Of a stretch of DNA of 64,000 nucleotides, positions 1 through 9,900 are shown one piece after another. The DNA is from DASSUW01 sp963774155 (GTDB taxonomy: Bacteria > Actinomycetota > Thermoleophilia > Solirubrobacterales > Solirubrobacteraceae), in NCBI GenBank assembly GCA_963774155.1, contig CAVZDW010000010.1, positions 496,001-560,000 of the forward strand. Reading direction: 5' to 3'. Both the position numbers and the translations under genes were made by a program. Position 1 is the first letter of the stretch. Each line of letters starts with the position of its first letter. Under the pieces are notes generated by a model. The model was given only the letters and a program-made list of their open reading frames with translations. It had not been told where the DNA came from and did no database searches.

Positions 1-10
1 GGCGCCAACT

Positions 11-1150
11 ATGACCGGGATCGACTGGGTGATCCTCGGCGCCGTGGTGCTGCTGGCGCTGTTCGGGTGGGCGCAGGGGTTCATCGCCGGCGCTCTCGCG
101 CTGGTCGGCTTCGCCGCCGGCGCGTGGATCGGCACCCGCGTCGCCCCGCTCGTCCTGGAGGGCGGGGACGAGTCGACCTGGGCGCCGGCCTTCGCGCTCG
201 TCGGCGCGATCGTGGCCGGCGGCGTGCTGGCCGCGAGCTTCGAAGGCGTGGGGTCGCGATTGCGGTCACGCGTGGCCTCGCCGGCCTTCGCGGCGATCGA
301 CGGAGCGCTCGGCGCGGTGCTGACCGCGGCCGTCGGGCTGCTCGTCGCCTGGGTGCTCGGCGCGGTCGCCCTGCAGGCGGGGCCGGACATCCGGCGCGAC
401 GTCCAGCGCTCGGCGATCCTGCGCCAGCTCAACGCCGCGCTCCCGCCCACCGGCCCGCTGCTGAACACGCTGCGCGCGCTGGATCCGTTCCCGCAGATCG
501 ACGGCCCGGAGGCCCGGGTCCGGGCGCCGCAGCCGGAGATCGCCCGCGATCCGCAGGTGGCCGCGGCGCGCGACAGCGTGGTGAAGATCCTCGGCTCGGC
601 CTGCGGGGTCGGCGTCGAGGGCTCGGGCTGGGTGGCCGAGCCGGGGGTCGTCGTGACCAACGCGCACGTCGTCGCGGGGCAGGAGGACACGCGGGTGCTG
701 CCCGGCGGCGAGGAGCCGGGCATCGCCGCCCAGGCGATCGCCTTCGACTCGCGCAACGACCTCGCCGTCCTGCGCGTCGACGGTCTCGACGCGCCAACGC
801 TGGACATCGCCGACGACCCCGAGTCGGGCACCTCCGCGGCCATCCTCGGCTTCCCGCTCAACGGGCCGTACGACGTGCGAGCGGGGCGGCTCGGGCCCAC
901 CCGCGAGGTGGTCAGCCAGGACGCGTACGGGCGCGGTCCGGTGCGCCGCTCGATCGTCGCGCTGCGCGGCGCGGTGCGGTCCGGCAACTCCGGCGGCCCG
1001 ATGGTGGACGGAGCCGGCAGGGTGGTCACGACGATCTTCGCGGCGACCACCAGCGGCCCCCGCGGCGGCTACGGGGTGCCCAACGCGATCGTGCGCGACG
1101 CGCTCGCGAGCGCCGCCGGTCCGGTGGACACCGGGCCTTGCGGCGGTTGA
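11..1150 (+). CDS. marP: MarP-like membrane-anchored serine protease (CvpA domain + trypsin-like domain)
   Basis: Predicted periplasmic serine protease tethered by N-terminal membrane helices. Residues 1-125 form a CvpA-like region of about four hydrophobic segments. The trypsin-like domain follows from about residue 185. The catalytic triad reads as His219 (TNAHVV), Asp250 (NDLAVL) and Ser327 (GNSGGP). Cys198, early in the protease domain, and Cys377, three residues from the end, could form the disulfide that tunes MarP activity in mycobacteria; that pairing is inferred from family knowledge. The length of 379 aa matches the family. In Mycobacterium tuberculosis, MarP supports acid and oxidative stress resistance by processing a cell-wall hydrolase. 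The gene lies 28 bases before topB in the same direction. Only ten bases precede the ATG, so the promoter is outside the window. Confidence 0.85.
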   Translation: MTGIDWVILGAVVLLALFGWAQGFIAGALALVGFAAGAWIGTRVAPLVLEGGDESTWAPAFALVGAIVAGGVLAASFEGVGSRLRSRVASPAFAAIDGALGAVLTAAVGLLVAWVLGAVALQAGPDIRRDVQRSAILRQLNAALPPTGPLLNTLRALDPFPQIDGPEARVRAPQPEIARDPQVAAARDSVVKILGSACGVGVEGSGWVAEPGVVVTNAHVVAGQEDTRVLPGGEEPGIAAQAIAFDSRNDLAVLRVDGLDAPTLDIADDPESGTSAAILGFPLNGPYDVRAGRLGPTREVVSQDAYGRGPVRRSIVALRGAVRSGNSGGPMVDGAGRVVTTIFAATTSGPRGGYGVPNAIVRDALASAAGPVDTGPCGG

Positions 1151-1178
1151 GCGCCTGAGCTACCCTCCGGCGAACCTC

Positions 1179-3482
1179 ATGGGCAAGACACTCGTCATCG
1201 CCGAGAAGCCATCCGTCGGGCGCGACCTCACCCGGGCGCTGCCTGGCGCCTTCGAGAAGCACGAGGGCTACCTCGAGTCGGACTCGCACGTCGTCACGTG
1301 GGCGGTCGGCCATCTCGTGCAGCTCGCGGAGCCCGACGAGTACGACCCCAAGTACAAGAAGTGGCGCATGGCGGACCTGCCGATCGTGCCCGACGAGTTC
1401 AAGCTCGTCGTGCGCGACGAGCGCTCTCGCAAGCAGTTCACGGTCATCTCCAAGCTGCTGCGGCGCGACGACATCGACCTGGTCATCAACGCCTGCGACG
1501 CCGGCCGCGAGGGCGAGCTGATCTTCGCCTGGTCGTATGAGAAGGCGAAGGCCAAGAAGCCGGTCGAGCGGCTCTGGCTGTCCTCGATGACCAGCGCCGC
1601 GATCAAGGACGCGTTCACCCGCCTGCGGCCGGGAGAGGAGTTCGCCCGGCTCGAGGACGCCGCGCGCTCGCGCTCGGAGGCCGACTGGATCGTCGGCATG
1701 AACGCGACGCGGGCCGCCACCATCCGGCTGCGGTCGTCGTTCGACGGCGCGGTCTCCCTGGGCCGCGTCCAGACCCCGACGCTCGCGATCCTCGCCCGGC
1801 GCGAGGAGGAGATCAAGGCGTTCGTGCCCGAGCCGTACTGGCTCGTGGACGCCTCGTTCGAGCCGGTGGGCGGCGAGGCGGGCCGGCGCTACGACGGCCG
1901 CTACCACGACGGTGCCCAGCCGCGGATGAAGACGGCCGCCGAGGCGGAGGCGATCGTCGCGGCGGTTCGCGACCAGCCGGGCGAGATCACCAAGCTCGAG
2001 AAGTCGACGAAGAAGGAGCGGGCGCCGCTCCTCTACGACCTCACCTCCCTGCAGCGCGACGCCAACACGCGCTTCGGCTTCTCCGCCCGGCGGACCCTGG
2101 CCGCCGCTCAGCGGCTGTACGAGGACCACAAGGCGCTCACCTATCCGCGCACGAACTCCCGCTTCCTGCCCACGGACATGATCCCCGAGCTCAAGCCGAT
2201 CGCCGGGGTCGTCGGCGGGCAGCGCGAGTACTCCCGCGCGGCGTCCTACGTGACCGGGCTCGACGTGCTCCCGCTCGGCCGCGTGGTCAACGACGCCAAG
2301 GTCACCGACCACCACGCGATCATCCCGACCAACGCCTCGCACCCCGTCGACAAGATGAGCGACGACGACAAGCGCGTGTACGACATGGTCGTCCGGCGCT
2401 TCCTGGCCGTCTTCCATCCCGACGCGGTGTTCGAGAACACGCGGCTCGAGACCACGGTGGCCGAGCATGTGTTCCGCACCCGCGGCCGGGTGCTCGTCGT
2501 GCCCGGCTGGCGCGGGGTCTACGGCGAGGGGCTCTCGGACGGCACGGCGGCGGCCGACGACGACGAGGGCGGCGATCAGCAGCTCCCGAAGCTCGAGCAG
2601 GGCGAGGACGTCCGGACGCTGAAGGTCGAGTCGCTGGAGAAGGAGACCAAGCCGCCGCGGCGCTACTCGGACGCCTCGCTGCTCGGTGCCATGGAGACCG
2701 CCGGCAAGCTCGTCGACGACGACGAGCTGCGCGAGGCGATGAAGGACTCCGGCATCGGCACGCCCGCCACCCGGGCGGCGATCATCGAGCGGCTGATCGA
2801 CGTCGGCTACATCGAGCGCGAGGGCCGCGCGCTGGTGGCCACCGAGAAGGGCACCAACGTCATCAAGTTCCTCGGCGAGCACGCGCTGACCTCGCCGTCC
2901 ATGACCGGCGACTGGGAGCACCGCCTGGCGCGGATCGAGGAGGGCGAGGAGTCGCGCGAGCGCTTCATGAGCGACATCGCCGCGTTCGCCCGCGAGACGG
3001 TCGGCGTGCTCGACGAGAAGCTCAAGGAGGTGCGCGTCCCGCGCGCCAACCTCGGGCCGTGCCCGGTCTGCGGGCACGACATCGTGGAGAACCGAAAGGG
3101 CTTCTCGTGCTGGTCGCGCGAGGACCCGGGCTGCGGCTTCGTGATCTGGAAGTCCAAGGCCGGCAAGACGCTTCCCATCGCGGTCGCGAAGGAGCTGATC
3201 GCGCGCGGGCGGACCGAGAAGCCCGTGACGGGCTTCAAGGGCCGCTCGGGACGGTCGTTCCGCGCGAAGCTGGCGCTCATGCAGACCGAGGACGGCAAGT
3301 GGCGCGTCGAGTTCGACGAGCCGTGGGCGCGCGAGGGCGCCAAGCCGCCTGAGGGTGAGGAGGCGCCGGCGGACGGCGATCGGATTCCGCCGCGGCCTCG
3401 CCGGCTCAGGCCGCCTGAACGTCAACCCCGGCTGGGTGGGGCGGCGAGGGTGCCGACCGCTCCGGTCGTCCGTGGCGGCTAA
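1179..3482 (+). CDS. topB: DNA topoisomerase III-type (type IA) topoisomerase
   Basis: Type IA topoisomerase that passes single strands through a transient 5'-phosphotyrosine break; it is expected to unlink recombination or replication intermediates. The Toprim domain opens with VIAEKPSVGRDL and carries the acidic metal motif CDAGREGELIF. The active-site tyrosine is about residue 322 in LTYPRTNSRF. A C-terminal zinc ribbon with four cysteines (CPVC...CW...GCGF) starts near residue 628. Length 767 aa fits TopB rather than the longer TopA. The last ~35 residues are arginine/proline-rich and unlike the rest. The alternative frame over the same DNA reads SAAASPAQAA and stops at 3416-3418, exactly where a palindromic repeat begins. 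The true C-terminus may therefore be there, with a base missing near 3378-3386. Core function is secure; the 3' end is doubtful. Confidence 0.9.
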   Translation: MGKTLVIAEKPSVGRDLTRALPGAFEKHEGYLESDSHVVTWAVGHLVQLAEPDEYDPKYKKWRMADLPIVPDEFKLVVRDERSRKQFTVISKLLRRDDIDLVINACDAGREGELIFAWSYEKAKAKKPVERLWLSSMTSAAIKDAFTRLRPGEEFARLEDAARSRSEADWIVGMNATRAATIRLRSSFDGAVSLGRVQTPTLAILARREEEIKAFVPEPYWLVDASFEPVGGEAGRRYDGRYHDGAQPRMKTAAEAEAIVAAVRDQPGEITKLEKSTKKERAPLLYDLTSLQRDANTRFGFSARRTLAAAQRLYEDHKALTYPRTNSRFLPTDMIPELKPIAGVVGGQREYSRAASYVTGLDVLPLGRVVNDAKVTDHHAIIPTNASHPVDKMSDDDKRVYDMVVRRFLAVFHPDAVFENTRLETTVAEHVFRTRGRVLVVPGWRGVYGEGLSDGTAAADDDEGGDQQLPKLEQGEDVRTLKVESLEKETKPPRRYSDASLLGAMETAGKLVDDDELREAMKDSGIGTPATRAAIIERLIDVGYIEREGRALVATEKGTNVIKFLGEHALTSPSMTGDWEHRLARIEEGEESRERFMSDIAAFARETVGVLDEKLKEVRVPRANLGPCPVCGHDIVENRKGFSCWSREDPGCGFVIWKSKAGKTLPIAVAKELIARGRTEKPVTGFKGRSGRSFRAKLALMQTEDGKWRVEFDEPWAREGAKPPEGEEAPADGDRIPPRPRRLRPPERQPRLGGAARVPTAPVVRGG

Positions 3483-3591
3483 CCCCCGCATATCGGGGGA
3501 AATCCGCCACGAATGATTCGGCATCGTCGAGGGACCGTCGGCGCGGCCGGCTCCCTCACTTCCCTACCCAGCGGAAGTTGAAGTTCGTGCC
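3416..3591. repeat. Palindromic intergenic repeat, copy 1
   Basis: About 176 bp with imperfect inverted ends. The left end reads GAACGTCAACCCCGGCTGGG. The right end, on the minus strand, reads ACGAACTTCAACTTCCGCTG and continues into GGGTAGGGAAG. The inside carries a stem-loop near 3473-3513: GTGGCGG pairs with CCGCCAC, and inside that CCCCCG CATAT CGGGGG. The same end sequences occur at 38311-38453 and 59102-59260. The element lies between the 3' ends of topB and a minus-strand gene, and each border falls at a stop codon. It could be a bidirectional terminator or a REP/MITE-like element. Confidence 0.65.
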
Positions 3592-3897
3592 TTAGTCAGC
3601 GTACGGACGCTCGGCGGGCCGGCGCGGCTCGTCCGGCGTCGGCGAACCCTCGGCGTCGCTCCGAGCCGGGCGCCCCAGGAGCCCACGCCAGAACGCGCCC
3701 ACGAAGGCGGCGAACGCGGCGAAGCCGCTCAGCTCGCGCTCGGTGCGCACCACGGCTTCCACCTCGGGGATCACTCCCGCACCGGCCTCGTGACTCCACG
3801 TCACGTAGAGGTCTTCGCTGCCGACGATCTCGGCCAGATTGGCGGCCAGAACGAGGTCGGCCTCGGTGTGCTCGATGGGCAGGTGGAGGTGCGGCAT
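3592..3897 (-). CDS. Hypothetical protein (101 aa)
   Basis: No family recognised. The N-terminal half (MPHLHLPIEHTEADLVLAAN...) looks like an ordinary folded polypeptide with hydrophobic periodicity. A short non-polar stretch (about residues 58-76) follows, then a charged, proline-rich tail. Overlapping minus-strand frames at 3596-3982 and 3801-4034 are richer in arginine and look like shadows. The start is chosen from the ATG at 3897, with a weak GGAG about ten bases upstream. The stop codon directly abuts repeat copy 1. Existence is only moderately certain. Confidence 0.45.
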   Translation of the reverse strand: MPHLHLPIEHTEADLVLAANLAEIVGSEDLYVTWSHEAGAGVIPEVEAVVRTERELSGFAAFAAFVGAFWRGLLGRPARSDAEGSPTPDEPRRPAERPYAD

Positions 3898-4075
3898 CTC
3901 TCGGAGTCTCCCGCTCGCAGTGTCCTAGTCCGAGTTTCGGCCTCCAGCCTTGCAACTTGAGGCACAAAGGGCTCCTGTACATCCGTCCAGTTCGTCAGGA
4001 ATATGCGCTCCCAGCGGGCCAACGGTGTGAACAACGTCAGAACGTCTGGTCCGCACGCGACCCTGTGAGGCCCAG

Positions 4076-6982
4076 ATGAGCCTCACGCTGATCACCGGAC
4101 CGGCCAACGCGGCCAAGGCGGGCGCCGTGCTCGAGCGCTTCCGCGCGGCCCTGCCGCGCGAGCCCGTGCTGGTCGTGCCGACGCCGGCCGACGCCGAGCA
4201 CTACCAGCGCGAGCTGGCCGCCGAGGGCATCGTCGTCGGCGCCGAGGTGTCGACCTTCAGCTGGCTGATCCGGTCGCTGGCCGAGGCCACCGGCACACGT
4301 GCGCGGGCGCTCGGGCCGGTCGCCCGCGAGCGCGTGGTCCGCGCCGCCGTGACCGAGACCCGGCTCGAGGTGCTGCGCCGCTCGGCCGCCGCGCCCGGCT
4401 TCGCCACGGCCGCCGGCGCGCTGTTCGCCGAGCTCGGCCGCTCGCTCGTCACCCCGGCACGCTTCACGAGCGCGATCCGGATGTGGGAGGACGCGCCGGG
4501 CCACGCGTCCGAGCTCGCCGCGCTCTACTCGGCCTACCACCGCCGCCTGGAGGCGCTCGGCGCCGTCGATCCGGAAGGGCTGGCCCGCGCGGCGCTCGAC
4601 GCGGTGCGCGAGCGCCCGGCCGCCTGGGGCGCCCGGCCCGTCTTCGTCTACGGGTTCGACGACCTGACGCCCCTGCAGGTCGACGCTGTGGAGACGCTCG
4701 CCCGGCACGCCGACGTGACGGTCGCGCTGGCCTACGAGCCCGGCCGCGCGGCGTTCGCCGGCAGGGCCGCGACGGTCGAGCTGCTCAAGCCGCTCGCCGA
4801 GCGCCACGAGCTGCTGGCCGACCGCTCGGAGCACTACGCGCCGACCGCCCGCGGGGCGCTCCACCACCTCGAGCGCGGGCTCTTCGAGCCCGAGGCCGGG
4901 CGCGTGCCGCCCAACGGGGCCGTCCGGCTACTGGAGGCCGGCGGCGAGCGCGCCGAGGCCGAGCTCGTCGCCGCCGCGATCCTCGAGCTGACCGGCGCCG
5001 GGATGCTGGCCGAGGACATCGCCGTGCTCGTCCGCGGCGGCGCCGCCGAGGCCGGCGTCCTCGCCCCCGTGCTCGAGGCGTACGGGATCCCGGTCAGCCT
5101 CGACCACCGCGTCCGGCTCGACCGCACGCGGCTCGGAGCCGGCGTCCTGGCGGGCGCACGCGCCGCGCTGCCCGGCGGGACGGCCGAGGACCTGCTGACG
5201 TGGCTGCGCACGCCCGGGCGGATGAGCGACCCGGACGCTGCCGACCGCCTCGAGGCCAGGGCCCGCCGCGGCCAGCTGAAGACCGCCGCCGAGGTGCGGC
5301 GGCTCGCAGAGGCGACCGAGGACGAGGGGCCGCCGGAGTCGCTCGAAGCGCTCGCCGCCGCGGCCCAGGCCGGCCCCGAGCCGTTCCTCGAAGCGATCGT
5401 CGCGGAGGCCGAGGCGATCTGGACGGCGCCGCACCGCCGGGCGGCGGCGGTGCTCGACGCGGAGTCGGCGGCCGACGCCCGCGCCGCCGCCGCGCTGCGC
5501 TCGGCCGCGGAGGAGCTGCGCAAGCTGGCCGCCGCCGAGCCCGCGCTGGCCGGCACGCCGCAGGATCTCCTGGCCGCCCTGGCCGAGGTCGGCGTCCGCG
5601 AGCCGGCCGTGGACGGCGCGGTGCTGCTGGCCGACCCGCTCGCCATCCGCGCCCGCCGCTTCCGCGCCGTCTTCGTCTGCGGCCTGCAGGAGGGCGCCTT
5701 CCCGCGCCACCCCGTGCCCGAGCCGTTCCTCGACGACGCGGCGCGCATCGCTCTCGCGCGGGCCAGCGGGCTCGTGCTCGGTCGCCACGAGGATGTCCTG
5801 GCTCGCGAGCGCTACCTCTTCTACGCGGCGGTCTCGCGGCCCGAGGAGGTGCTGTTCCTCTCCTTCCGCTCGTCCGACGAAGAGGGCGACCCGGCGCAGG
5901 CCTCGGCCTTCGTGGACGACGTCCGGGCGCTGTTCGGAGACGAGCTGTGGCAGCAGCGCGGGCGCCGCCTGCTCGGCGAGGTCACGTGGCCGCCCGCCGC
6001 CGCGCCCACGCCGCACGAGCTCCGCCGGGCTCGCGCGGCGGCCGAGGAGCACCCCGAGCCGGCGCCGCTCGGCGCGCCGCAGACCGCCCCGGTGCTCCAG
6101 ATCCTCGCGTCGCGCGACACCGAGGCCGCGCGCGGGCTGGAGACGTTCGCCGGCTGCGGCGTCAAGTGGCTGATAGAGAGCGTCCTGCGCCCCCAGCGGG
6201 CCGAGCCGGATCCCGAGCCGATGCGCCGGGGCTCGATCGCCCATGCGGTGCTCGAGCAGACGCTGCGCCGCCTGCGCGACCGCGAGGGATCCGCGCGCCT
6301 GACCGCGGAGTCGCTGCCGGCGGCGCTGGAGGAGCTCGCCGGCGCGATGGCCGACCGCCGTGCCGGCGCCGCCGACACGCGGGCCCGCGCGATGCTGCGC
6401 GAGCTGGAGGTCGACCTGCGCCGGCTCCTCGTCCACGAGGCCGAGTGCGGCCCGGGCCTCGAGCCCCGGTGGCTGGAATGGGGCTTCGGCGGCGAGCGCG
6501 ACGAGCACGGCCCGCTCGTCCTCGAGGGCACCGGCATCGGCGTGACGGGCCGCGTGGATCGCATCGACGTCGACCCAGGCGGCCGCGCGCTGGTGCGCGA
6601 CTACAAGGGCCGCAACGTCAGCGCGGGAGCGCGCTGGGAGCGCGACAAGAAGCTCCAGGTCGCGCTCTACGCGCTGGCCGCCCGCGAGCTGCTCGGGCTC
6701 GAGATCGTCGGCGCGCTCTACCAGCCGATCGGCCACAAGGACATCCGCGCCCGCGGCCTCGTGCGCGACGACGTGCCCGGCCGCTATGTCAACGGCGACG
6801 TGGTCGACGGCGAGGCGTTCGACGCCGGCCTCGAGGCCGCGCGGGCGCTGGCGGCGCAGGCCGCGAGCGACCTGCGCGCGGGCCGCATCCGAGCCTGCCC
6901 TGAAGGGTGCCTGCCGGCCGGCGGCTGCGCCTACCCCGCGATCTGTCGCGCCGGCGACGGCACGGCCGAGGCGGCGGCATGA
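4076..6982 (+). CDS. AddB/RexB-like PD-(D/E)XK nuclease with degenerate helicase fold
   Basis: Second subunit of a double-strand break resection helicase-nuclease (AddAB/AdnAB class). The N-terminus has a broken Walker A (ITGPANAAKAG: no GKT/S), so motor activity from this subunit is doubtful. Helicase-like remnants follow: RFRAVFVCGLQEGAFPR and LFYAAVSRPEE. The C-terminal RecB-like nuclease is seen in the RVDRIDVD...VRDYKGRN stretch (about residues 820-845). An Fe-S staple typical of AddB is indicated by Cys694 plus a C-terminal cluster Cys941, 945, 951 and 957. The stop overlaps the start of the next helicase gene (ATGA), implying coupled translation and a heterodimer. Homology to AddB is inferred from these motifs; an AdnA-like assignment is possible. 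Confidence 0.8.
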   Translation: MSLTLITGPANAAKAGAVLERFRAALPREPVLVVPTPADAEHYQRELAAEGIVVGAEVSTFSWLIRSLAEATGTRARALGPVARERVVRAAVTETRLEVLRRSAAAPGFATAAGALFAELGRSLVTPARFTSAIRMWEDAPGHASELAALYSAYHRRLEALGAVDPEGLARAALDAVRERPAAWGARPVFVYGFDDLTPLQVDAVETLARHADVTVALAYEPGRAAFAGRAATVELLKPLAERHELLADRSEHYAPTARGALHHLERGLFEPEAGRVPPNGAVRLLEAGGERAEAELVAAAILELTGAGMLAEDIAVLVRGGAAEAGVLAPVLEAYGIPVSLDHRVRLDRTRLGAGVLAGARAALPGGTAEDLLTWLRTPGRMSDPDAADRLEARARRGQLKTAAEVRRLAEATEDEGPPESLEALAAAAQAGPEPFLEAIVAEAEAIWTAPHRRAAAVLDAESAADARAAAALRSAAEELRKLAAAEPALAGTPQDLLAALAEVGVREPAVDGAVLLADPLAIRARRFRAVFVCGLQEGAFPRHPVPEPFLDDAARIALARASGLVLGRHEDVLARERYLFYAAVSRPEEVLFLSFRSSDEEGDPAQASAFVDDVRALFGDELWQQRGRRLLGEVTWPPAAAPTPHELRRARAAAEEHPEPAPLGAPQTAPVLQILASRDTEAARGLETFAGCGVKWLIESVLRPQRAEPDPEPMRRGSIAHAVLEQTLRRLRDREGSARLTAESLPAALEELAGAMADRRAGAADTRARAMLRELEVDLRRLLVHEAECGPGLEPRWLEWGFGGERDEHGPLVLEGTGIGVTGRVDRIDVDPGGRALVRDYKGRNVSAGARWERDKKLQVALYALAARELLGLEIVGALYQPIGHKDIRARGLVRDDVPGRYVNGDVVDGEAFDAGLEAARALAAQAASDLRAGRIRACPEGCLPAGGCAYPAICRAGDGTAEAAA

Positions 6983-9900
6983 CCGCGCTCGCCGAGCCCC
7001 CGTCCACGGAGGTCGCCGGAGTGCGCTTCACGCCCGAGCAGCAGGCGGCGGTCGCCGATCGAACCGGGTCGGCGCTGCTGGCCGCCAACGCCGGGTCCGG
7101 CAAGACCGCGGTCATGGTCGAGCGGTTCGTGGAGGCGGTCCTGCGCGACGACGTGCCGGTCGGCTCGATCCTCGCGCTGACCTTCACCGAGAAGGCCGCG
7201 GGCGAGCTCAAGGAGCGCGTCCGGCGGCGCTTCCACGCGCTCGGCGAGCCCGAGCACGCGCGCGAGGCGGAGGCGGCCTGGATCGGCACCATCCACGGTT
7301 TCTGCACGCGCATCCTCCGCGCCCGGCCGCTCGCCGCGGGCCTCGACCCGCGCTTCACGGTCCTCGACGAGGCCGCGGCCCGGCGGCTCGCCGAGCGCGC
7401 GTTCGAGACCGCGCTCGAGGCCTGGGCGGGCGCGCGCGGGGCGCCCGCGGTCGACCTCGCCGCCGCCTACGGGCCCGGCCTGCGGGACCTGCTCCTCGCC
7501 GCCTACGAGAGCCTGCGCAGCCGCGGCGAGTCCCATCCGCGGCTGCCGATCCCGGCCGCGCGACCGCTCCCCGACCCGGCGGAGCTGGCTGCGGCGGGCC
7601 GCGCGGCGGCCGCCGCGCTGGCGGGCGCCGACGGCAAGAAGGTCGCGGCCGCGCGCGCGGCCCTCGAGGCGCTCGTGGTGCCCGGCGAAGGCGCGGTGCC
7701 ATGGCCGGGCGAGCTCGACGTCGCCAAGCTCGTCAGCGGCGCCAAGGCGCTCGAGGACGATGCGTGCGTGGCGTACCGGGAGGCGTGGGAGGCGTACCGC
7801 GGCGCGTGTGCCGACCACCACGCTCGGGCAGCGCTGATCCTGCTCGACGACCTGCTCGATCGCTTCGGCACGGCCTACGACGCCGCGAAGGCCGGCCGCG
7901 CCGGGGTCGATTTCTCCGACCTCGAGCTGCGTGTCCGCGACCTGCTGGGCGAGGAGCGCTCGCGGCAGGCCTGGGCCGAGCGGTTCGAGCTGATCATGGT
8001 CGACGAGTTCCAGGACACGAACCGCCTGCAGCTCGACGTCCTGGAATCGCTCGAGCGGGACAACCTGTTCGCGGTCGGCGACGAGTTCCAGTCGATCTAC
8101 GGGTTCCGCCACGCCGACGTGACGATCTTCCGCGAGCGGCGCGCCCGCCTCGCCGCCGACAGCGTCAAGCGGCTGGAGCGCAACTTCCGCTCGCGCGAGG
8201 AGCTGCTCGACGTGCTCAACGCCGCGTTCGCGCCGGAGCTGGGTGCCGCCTTCGCGCCGCTCGTGGCCGGCACGAAGCCCGTCGAGGACGGCCCGCTGCG
8301 CCTCTTCGACCCCGATCCCGTGGCCGCCGAGCCCGCGGTCGAGCTGCTGATCACCGACACCCGCGGCTGGGACGAGCCGGAGCTGGAGCGCTCGCTCGGC
8401 CTGGCCGCGCTGGTGCAGCAGCCGTGGCGCCGCGCCGAGGGGCGCCTCGTCGCGCAGCGGCTCCGCGAGGAGGTCGAAGCGGGCCGGCGCCCCGGCGACA
8501 TCGTCGTCCTCGTGCGCGCCACGGCCTCGCTGCGGCTGCTCGAGCAGGCGCTCGAGGAGCAGGGCCTGCCCACGTACGTCGTCGGCGGGCGCGGCTACTG
8601 GTCGCAGGAGCAGGTCCGCGACGGTCTCGCCTACCTCTCGGCGCTGGCCAACCCGCTCGACGAGCAGTCCCTGCTGGCCGTGCTCGCCTCGCCGTTCTGC
8701 GGCGTGGGCAGCGACGCCCTGGTGCTGCTCGCCCAGGCCGGCCGCGAGAGCGGTCGCGGCACGTGGGCGGCGCTGCGCGACGAGCTGCCCGCCGGGCTGG
8801 CCGAGGGCGACCGCACGCGGCTCACCGCCTTCGCCCGCCTGTTCGCCGGCGAGCGCCTGCGGGCCGAGCGCACGCCCGCGGAGACGCTGCTCGAGCGCGC
8901 CATCGTGGCCACCGGCTACGACCTCGCCGTGCTCGCCCGCAGCGGCGGCGAGCGCCGCCTCGCCAACCTGCGCAAGCTCATGCGGCTGGCGAGGGAGTAC
9001 GAGCGCGCCGAGGGCCCCGACCTGCGCGGCTTCGTCGCCTACGCCGTCACCCAGAACCTCATCGAGGCCCGCGAGGGCGAGGCCGCACTCGAGTCCGACG
9101 GCCTCGATGCCGTGCGGCTGATGACCATCCACCGCGCGAAGGGGCTGGAGTTCCCCGTCGTCTGCGTGGCCGATCTCGGCCGGGCCGCCGGCGGCACCCG
9201 GGACCGGCTGCTCCTCGGCCGCGACGGCTCGGTCGGCCTGCGGCTGGCGCCGATCGGCGGCGGCGAGGCGATCCCCGCGCTCGCCTGGCAGCGCCTCGCG
9301 GACGCCGAGCAGCGGGCGGAGGCCGAGGAGGAGCGCCGCCTGTTCTACGTGGCCATGACGCGAGCGCGTGAGCGGCTGATCCTCTCCGGCGGCGTCGACT
9401 GCGAGAAGCTCCCCGACCCGCGGCCCGGCGGGCCGCCGATCGACTGGATCGGGCGGGCGATCAGCGGCGACCTCGCCGCCGCGGTGAGCGCGCCGGAGCG
9501 GCTGGTCGACCGCTTCTGGGACGATCGCCGCGCCCGCGTCCTGTGCCGGGTCAACGCGCCGGCGACGCTCGGCGACGTGCTGCCGCGCGAGGCGCTGGCC
9601 CCCGCCGGCCGCTCCCGCGCGGGCGCGCCCGGCACCGCGCTGGCCGCGAAGCCGACCGTCCTGCCCGAGCCGCCCGCCCGGCCGCGGCCCGCCCCGCAGC
9701 GGCTGTCGTACAGCGCGCTGGCGTCGTACGCCCGCTGCGGCTACCGCTTCTACCTCGAGCGGGTCCTCCGGCTCCCGCGCGTGACGCCGCCGCCGCGGCC
9801 CGACGAGCCCGAGGCCGTCGCGGGGATCGACCCGCGCGTGCGCGGATCGCTCGTGCACCGCCTGCTCGAAGGGCTCGACCTCGCGCGGCCCGAGGTGCCG

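Noticed and set aside
1026..3524. Very long minus-strand open frames opposite topB and opposite the helicase genes (for example 6931-9954)
   Set aside because: They are antisense shadows created by high GC; composition is Arg/Ala/Leu-rich with no domain, while the plus strand has clear enzyme motifs.
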